NCBI RefSeq assembly: GCF_937889215.1
Contig: NZ_CALBEX010000440.1
Coordinates: 1 to 9,970, forward strand
Origin: an uncultured Limnohabitans sp.
GTDB lineage: Bacteria > Pseudomonadota > Gammaproteobacteria > Burkholderiales > Burkholderiaceae_C
DNA: 9,970 nucleotides
Reading direction: 5' to 3'
Shown: positions 6,058 to 9,970 of the stretch, piece after piece
Layout: each line of letters opens with the position of its first letter
Numbering within the stretch: position 1 is the stretch's first letter
The notes under the pieces: model-generated
The model's input: only the letters and a program-made list of their open reading frames with translations
Databases searched by the model: none
What the model was told of the DNA's origin: nothing
Position numbers and translations under genes: made by a program

Positions 6058-7209
6058 GCCCCCTACTTGGCCCATGCCACGATGGAGCCGATGAACTGCA
6101 CCGCACGCGTCAAAGACGGTCGCGTAGAGATTTGGGTGCCCACCCAAGTGCCCCAAATGGCCCGCGAAATCGCTGCCAAAGTGGCCGGCGTGAAGACCGA
6201 CCAAGTCACGGTGCATGTCACCTTGCTGGGCGGCGGTTTTGGCCGCCGTCTGGAGGTGGACTTTGTGGGCCAAGCCGTGCAAGTGGCCATGGCCTGCCAA
6301 GGTGCCCCCGTGCAACTGGTCTGGTCTCGCGAAGAAGACATGACGCACGACTTTTACCGACCCATGCACCTGGCCAAGTTCCAGGCCTCGGTGGATGACA
6401 AAGGCGAAGTCACGAGTTTGCGCATCAAATCGGCGGGCGACGCCATCACCCCGCGCTGGATGGCGCGTGCCGTGCCCATGCTGTCGGGTCCCATCGACAT
6501 GCCCGACAAAACCGCCGCAGAAGGCCTGTTCGATCTGCCCTACGGCTTTGAAAGCCAGCACATGAGCCATGTGGCCACCCAGTCGGGCGTGCCCGTCGGT
6601 TACTGGCGCTCGGTGGGCCACTCGCACAACGCGTTCTTTTCAGAAAGCTTCATCGACGAACTGGCTGTGGCCACGAAGCAAGACCCGCTGGCCTTTCGCC
6701 TCAAGCTGCTCCAACACGCGCCGCGCTACGCCGCCGTGTTGCAACTGGCGGCCGACAAAGCCGGCTGGGGCCAGGCCTTGCCTGCCGGCCATGCGCAAGG
6801 CATCGCGCTGCACGAGTCTTTTGGCTCCATCGCGGCCCAAGTGGCCGACGTCTCGATCGAGCAAGGCCAGATCCGCGTGCACCGCGTGGTCTGCGCCATC
6901 GACTGCGGCACCGTGGTCAACCCCGACACCGTGGCCCAGCAAATGCAGAGCAGCGTGGTCTACGCGCTGAGCGCCGCGCTGTTTGGCCAAATCGACATCG
7001 TGGGTGGCGTGGTGCAGCAGACCAACTTCCCCAACTACCCCATGGTCACGCTCAGCCAGGCACCGGTGGTGGAAACCCACATCTTGCCCAGCACCCGCCA
7101 CCCCGCAGGTGTGGGCGAACCGGCTGTGCCACCGCTGGCCCCGGCCGTGGGCAATGCACTGTTTGCTTTGACGGGCAAACGGCAGAGGGCTTTGCCGCTG
7201 GTGGTGTGA
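6058..7209 (+). pseudogene. 5'-truncated molybdenum hydroxylase large subunit (isoquinoline 1-oxidoreductase beta-subunit type)
   Basis: From APYLAHATMEPMNC onward the frame reads as the C-terminal half (about 383 residues) of an IorB-like xanthine dehydrogenase-family subunit, whose full length is usually about 720-770 residues. Retained cofactor motifs are GGGFGRR, the REEDMTHDFYRPMH stretch, VGYWRSVGHSHNAFF, AIDCGTVVNP and GVGEP, which carries the catalytic Glu of the family. The C-terminus is complete (ALFALTGKRQRALPLVV, then TGA). No frameshift or stop is seen inside, but family similarity ends abruptly at about 6058, 13 bases from the hydrolase start on the other strand. The small [2Fe-2S] subunit is absent. 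The frame continues leftward only as meaningless antisense of the hydrolase gene. No ribosome binding site is evident; ATGs at 6082 and 6091 exist. It is probably a non-functional relic of a deletion or rearrangement, and the clean frame suggests a recent event or an assembly join. Confidence 0.85.
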
Positions 7210-7227
7210 GCTCAGCCCCCAAGGCCG

Positions 7228-8490
7228 TCACCCCCCACGCAAAACCTTGAGGATTTTCTGGCCGCCTCGGCCATTGGCCTCTTGCCCCAAGCGCTGCTGT
7301 TCGGCGCGGATCGCCTCGCGCGATTTGTCGCCCAACATGCCATCCACAGGGCCAATATCGTGGCCGCGCATCACCAACAAGCCTTGCAACTCGCGCCGCT
7401 CGGCGCGGGACAGACCCGCGTCATCGGTAGGCCATGGCGTGGCGAAAGGGCCAGCGCCGCGCAGCCGGTCGCTCAGGTGAGCGATGGCCAAGCCATAGCT
7501 TTCGGCGGCGTTGTAGCTGTAGAGCGCATCAAAATTGCGCGTCACCAAAAACGCCGGGCCGTTGGCACCGGCCAACGTCAGCAGGCCCACGTTGCCCAAA
7601 CTGGCGGGCAAGGCAACGCCATCGATGCGGCGCACGCCACGGGCCGTCCATTCAGACACCGGGCGCTTGCTGCGGCGGCCTTCTCCGGCCAAAGAAATCC
7701 CTGCTGGCAACTTGACCTCGATGCCCCAGGGCAAGCCGCGCTGCCAGCCTGCGCGGGCCAAAAAGTTAGCGGTTGAGCCCAGCGCGTCCACGCTGCTGTC
7801 CATCAGGTCGGCACGGCCGTCGCCGTCAAAGTCCATCGCCAAGCGCTCGAAGGTGCTGGGCATGAACTGGGTGTGGCCAAACGCCCCCGCCCACGAGCCC
7901 ACAAAACGCTCAGGCGCGATGTGCCCGGCTTGCAAAATGCGCAGCGCCGCAAAAAATTCGCTCCTGAAGTAGCTTTGTCGCCGCCCGTGGCACGACAGCG
8001 TGCCCAGCGCCTGCACCAGCGGGTATTTGCCAAAGGTCTGGCCAAAATTGCTCTCCACGCCCCACACCGCCACCACCGTGGCCGGGTCCACACCGAAGCG
8101 TTGCTCGGCTCTATCGAGCGCCTGGCGGTACTCGGCCAGGCGGGTAGCGCCATCGGCCACGCGCTCATCGTCCACCAGGGCCGACATGTAATCCCAAATG
8201 GCCGTGCGAAATTCGGGCTGAAAGTTCAGTTTTTCAATGACGCTGAAATCGGCCTGCAGCCCCGCCGTATGGCGCGCCCAAGTGGCGTCACTCACTTTGC
8301 CGATGCGCGCAGCCGGGCGCAACTCGGCCATGCAGGCCGACAAATCGGTGTTTTGCGCCCAGGCGGGCGCGCCTACCCAAAACACGGCAGCAGACATCAC
8401 GCCCAGCAAGCGCTTGACGCTGACGCCAAGCCGCACGCGTGCCGCGTGGGTGGTCGAAGTGGCTAGGGCGCACGAAGGGTGCAGCTGCAT
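7228..8490 (-). CDS. MltB-family lytic murein transglycosylase
   Basis: The 420-residue exported enzyme should cleave peptidoglycan glycan strands to 1,6-anhydro-muropeptides. Residues 1-45 look like a signal peptide with an unusually long n-region (to about 26), a hydrophobic stretch and a cleavage site after AWA; no lipobox is present, so it is likely soluble periplasmic. The catalytic domain (about 50-345) has the acid Glu E146 in VWGVESNFG and the GHTQFMPSTF motif at 205-214. An EF-hand-like loop DFDGDGRADLMDS at 220-232 matches the calcium site of E. coli Slt35/MltB. A C-terminal peptidoglycan-binding domain spans about 363-405 (ELQGLLVMRGHDIGPVDG). The ATG at 8490 has AGGGA about 9 bases upstream. 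It converges on the molybdenum hydroxylase relic with an 18-base gap and lies 112 bases after the monooxygenase gene on the same strand, so partial co-transcription is possible. The symbol mltB is not used because several paralogues exist. Confidence 0.93.
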   Translation of the reverse strand: MQLHPSCALATSTTHAARVRLGVSVKRLLGVMSAAVFWVGAPAWAQNTDLSACMAELRPAARIGKVSDATWARHTAGLQADFSVIEKLNFQPEFRTAIWDYMSALVDDERVADGATRLAEYRQALDRAEQRFGVDPATVVAVWGVESNFGQTFGKYPLVQALGTLSCHGRRQSYFRSEFFAALRILQAGHIAPERFVGSWAGAFGHTQFMPSTFERLAMDFDGDGRADLMDSSVDALGSTANFLARAGWQRGLPWGIEVKLPAGISLAGEGRRSKRPVSEWTARGVRRIDGVALPASLGNVGLLTLAGANGPAFLVTRNFDALYSYNAAESYGLAIAHLSDRLRGAGPFATPWPTDDAGLSRAERRELQGLLVMRGHDIGPVDGMLGDKSREAIRAEQQRLGQEANGRGGQKILKVLRGG

Positions 8491-8568
8491 GACATATTTC
8501 CCTGAAAGATGGATTTACTCAAGCGCAAAGCGCTGGCATGCACTGTATCGTCGATTGCCGTGGCCATG

Positions 8569-8594
8569 GGCGGTTGACCCGCCGATTTGGCGGG
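8569..8594 (-). other. GC-rich hairpin after the FAD monooxygenase stop
   Basis: CCCGCC (8578-8583) pairs with GGCGGG (8589-8594) around five bases, and an alternative stem pairs GGCGG (8569-8573) with CCGCC (8579-8583). It begins 9 bases past the monooxygenase stop but lacks a T tract on either strand. It could protect the 3' end or weakly attenuate readthrough into the transglycosylase gene; it is not a convincing intrinsic terminator. Confidence 0.35.
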
Positions 8595-8602
8595 CATGCG
8601 GG

Positions 8603-9841
8603 TTATCGCGGCCCGCCGCCGTACAACCAAGGCACATCCATCACGCGCTCGCCCATCAGGCGCATCGAGAGGTTGCGACCCAAGGCCAACGGGCCGGTCG
8701 CATGAAAAATGCGGCCATTGCGGATGGCCCGGGTTTGCACACGGGCGTTGCGCGCCCAGCGCTGCTGGGCATAGGCCTGCAAACCTTCGGCCACGCGGCC
8801 TGCATGGGTCGTCAGGCACTGCGCCAGCACCTGCGCATCTTCAATGGCCATGCCCGCACCCTGGGCCAAATATGGCCGCATGGGGTGCGCCGCGTCGCCC
8901 AACAAGGCCACACGGCCTTGGGCCATGTCACGCGCCGCCGTCACGGGCGCTCGGTCGTGCAGCGCCCACTGCCGCCAGGCGGGCACCGATGCCAATCGCT
9001 CGTGCAAATCGCGGCCCACCGCACCCATGGCCTGCATCAGCGCCTGGGTGTGGCCAGCCGCATCCCAGGCGTCGGCTTGCGCGGACCGATCGCCATGCAC
9101 GATGGCCACCAGGTTGAGCCACTGCCCGCTGCGCACTGGGTAATGCACCACATGCAGGCGCGGCCCCAACCAAACCGTGACATCTTGGGTGCGCAAATGC
9201 GCGGGCAAATCGGCCTGAGACACGAGCGCACGGTAAGCGAGGTGCCCAGTGAAGCGCGGGGGCTCGTCGCCCAGCATCTGCTGGCGCACTGCGCTCCACA
9301 CGCCATCCGCCCCGATCAGGGCGTCGGCCACCCACGGAGACGCCGTTGCGGTATCCCCCACCCGATCGTCGGCGGCACCCACCGCCAAGCCTTCGGCTGT
9401 GGTCATGGCAAGCCCCTCTGCGGTGTCGCGCCAGCCCTGCACCGTCTGGCCCAAGCGCATATCCACGCCCGCGGCCTGGGCGCCTGTGTGCAGCAAGCTT
9501 TGCAAGTCTGCGCGGTGGATGGTGGCGTAAGGCGCGCCGTACAAGGCCTGAGCTCGTCCACCCAGGCGCAAGCTGCCCAGCACCTGGCCGGTTCGTGCAT
9601 CGCGTGCTTGCAACTGCTTGGGGAAAGCCGCCACCTGCGCCAACGCCGCACCCAGACCCCAGGCCTGCAAAATGCGTGTCACATTAGGTCCGATCTGGAT
9701 GCCTGCGCCCACCTCGCTGAGCCGCGCTGCGCGCTCGAGCAACTGCACCGACACACCGCGCTGCGCACACGCCAAAGCAGCGGCCAAGCCGCCAATGCCG
9801 CCGCCTGCGATCAACACCTTTTTGCACTCGTTTCCTGTCAT
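8603..9841 (-). CDS. FAD-dependent monooxygenase, salicylate / 3-hydroxybenzoate hydroxylase type
   Basis: This 412-residue group A flavoprotein hydroxylase should use NAD(P)H and O2 to hydroxylate a phenolic or related ring in the cytosol. It has the dinucleotide-binding GGGIGGL at 13-19 with the ribose-binding Glu E36 (LLER), VGAGIQIGPN at 44-53, the DG motif region ALIGADGVWSAVR at 174-186, and the GD motif RVALLGDAAHPM at 310-321 followed by YLAQGAGMAIEDA. The GAGIQIGPN and LAQGAGMAIEDA patterns are typical of salicylate 1-hydroxylase and 3-hydroxybenzoate 6-hydroxylase relatives rather than of UbiH/UbiF. The substrate is not assignable, and no ring-cleavage or other catabolic partner is visible. 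The ATG at 9841 gives the usual short N-terminus before the FAD fold, although its Shine-Dalgarno (GGATGC) is too close and weak. A good promoter lies about 75 bases upstream. Confidence 0.92.
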   Translation of the reverse strand: MTGNECKKVLIAGGGIGGLAAALACAQRGVSVQLLERAARLSEVGAGIQIGPNVTRILQAWGLGAALAQVAAFPKQLQARDARTGQVLGSLRLGGRAQALYGAPYATIHRADLQSLLHTGAQAAGVDMRLGQTVQGWRDTAEGLAMTTAEGLAVGAADDRVGDTATASPWVADALIGADGVWSAVRQQMLGDEPPRFTGHLAYRALVSQADLPAHLRTQDVTVWLGPRLHVVHYPVRSGQWLNLVAIVHGDRSAQADAWDAAGHTQALMQAMGAVGRDLHERLASVPAWRQWALHDRAPVTAARDMAQGRVALLGDAAHPMRPYLAQGAGMAIEDAQVLAQCLTTHAGRVAEGLQAYAQQRWARNARVQTRAIRNGRIFHATGPLALGRNLSMRLMGERVMDVPWLYGGGPR

Positions 9842-9896
9842 GCATCCATTGTGCCCCGGCCGCAGAAGACACCGATCAGTGGACCGTTGCGGGCAT

Positions 9897-9906
9897 GACC
9901 GCGGTC
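9897..9906. promoter_or_regulatory. Palindrome GACCGCGGTC in the monooxygenase leader
   Basis: This perfect 10-base palindrome lies just downstream of the predicted start point of the monooxygenase promoter, a typical repressor position. No known regulator site is recognised, and in GC-rich DNA such a palindrome may be chance. Confidence 0.3.
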
Positions 9907-9918
9907 TCTTGTCCTAAA

Positions 9919-9946
9919 ATTATTTGGGCAGTGTCACGGTGGTCAA
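9919..9946 (-). promoter_or_regulatory. Sigma70-like promoter of the FAD monooxygenase
   Basis: On the minus strand TTGACC (9946-9941, five of six to TTGACA) and AATAAT (9924-9919, five of six to TATAAT) are 16 bases apart. Transcription would start near 9912, leaving a leader of about 70 bases. The AT-rich -10 region stands out from its GC-rich surroundings. It is the best promoter match noticed in the window. Confidence 0.6.
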
Positions 9947-9970
9947 TGCAAGCAGGCGCTGGCCGCGATC

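Noticed and set aside
8237..9898. 553-codon open frame on the plus strand
   Set aside because: It is antisense to the FAD monooxygenase and the start of the transglycosylase, both with intact motifs; the product is low-complexity and His/Arg/Ala-rich, as expected for a shadow frame.
9946..9970. Possible start of a plus-strand gene at the right edge
   Set aside because: Only about eight codons are visible, with no ribosome binding site, and the ATG overlaps the -35 box of the minus-strand promoter.

Overview
The window looks like chromosomal DNA from a GC-rich betaproteobacterium, most likely Burkholderiales/Comamonadaceae. This rests on base composition, on the xseB-ispA arrangement and on the style of the encoded proteins; no rRNA or other marker gene is present. 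Coding density is high. No tRNA, rRNA, CRISPR array, integrase, transposase or insertion sequence is visible.

Left part (1-1414): the isoprenoid/DNA-repair pair xseB-ispA is on the minus strand with a 4-base stop/start overlap. ispA runs off the left edge just short of its C-terminus. A 281-base divergent intergenic region follows. It holds a candidate promoter for each direction, several perfect inverted repeats and, toward the right-hand gene, a leader that can fold as a short hairpin plus T7 tract, a second hairpin and a third hairpin just before the ribosome binding site.

Middle (1415-5277): a tightly spaced plus-strand operon encodes a Rieske non-heme iron oxygenase alpha subunit, a DMT/EamA-type inner-membrane transporter and a two-domain sulfurtransferase with the 3-mercaptopyruvate sulfurtransferase active-site signature. 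It meets a minus-strand ZIP-family metal transporter with a His-rich loop tail to tail. Upstream of the ZIP gene lie two copies of a 15-base hairpin repeat; the copy nearer the ZIP gene is a good intrinsic terminator for the next gene.

Right part (5278-9970): a dienelactone hydrolase-family gene (minus) is followed by a 5'-truncated relic of an isoquinoline-1-oxidoreductase-type molybdenum hydroxylase large subunit (plus). Then come an MltB-type lytic transglycosylase (minus) and an FAD-dependent aromatic-ring monooxygenase of the salicylate/3-hydroxybenzoate hydroxylase type (minus), with a good sigma70-like promoter and a perfect 10-base palindrome upstream.

Functionally this is mostly housekeeping (isoprenoid precursor synthesis, exonuclease VII, cell-wall remodelling, metal transport) mixed with oxidative catabolism genes of unknown substrate. 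The points most worth a second look are the oxygenase-transporter-sulfurtransferase operon with its structured leader, the enlarged Rieske loop and glutamate metal-site residue in the oxygenase, and the sharp truncation of the molybdenum hydroxylase gene against the dienelactone hydrolase gene. I see no clear evidence of a wholly new multi-gene system.
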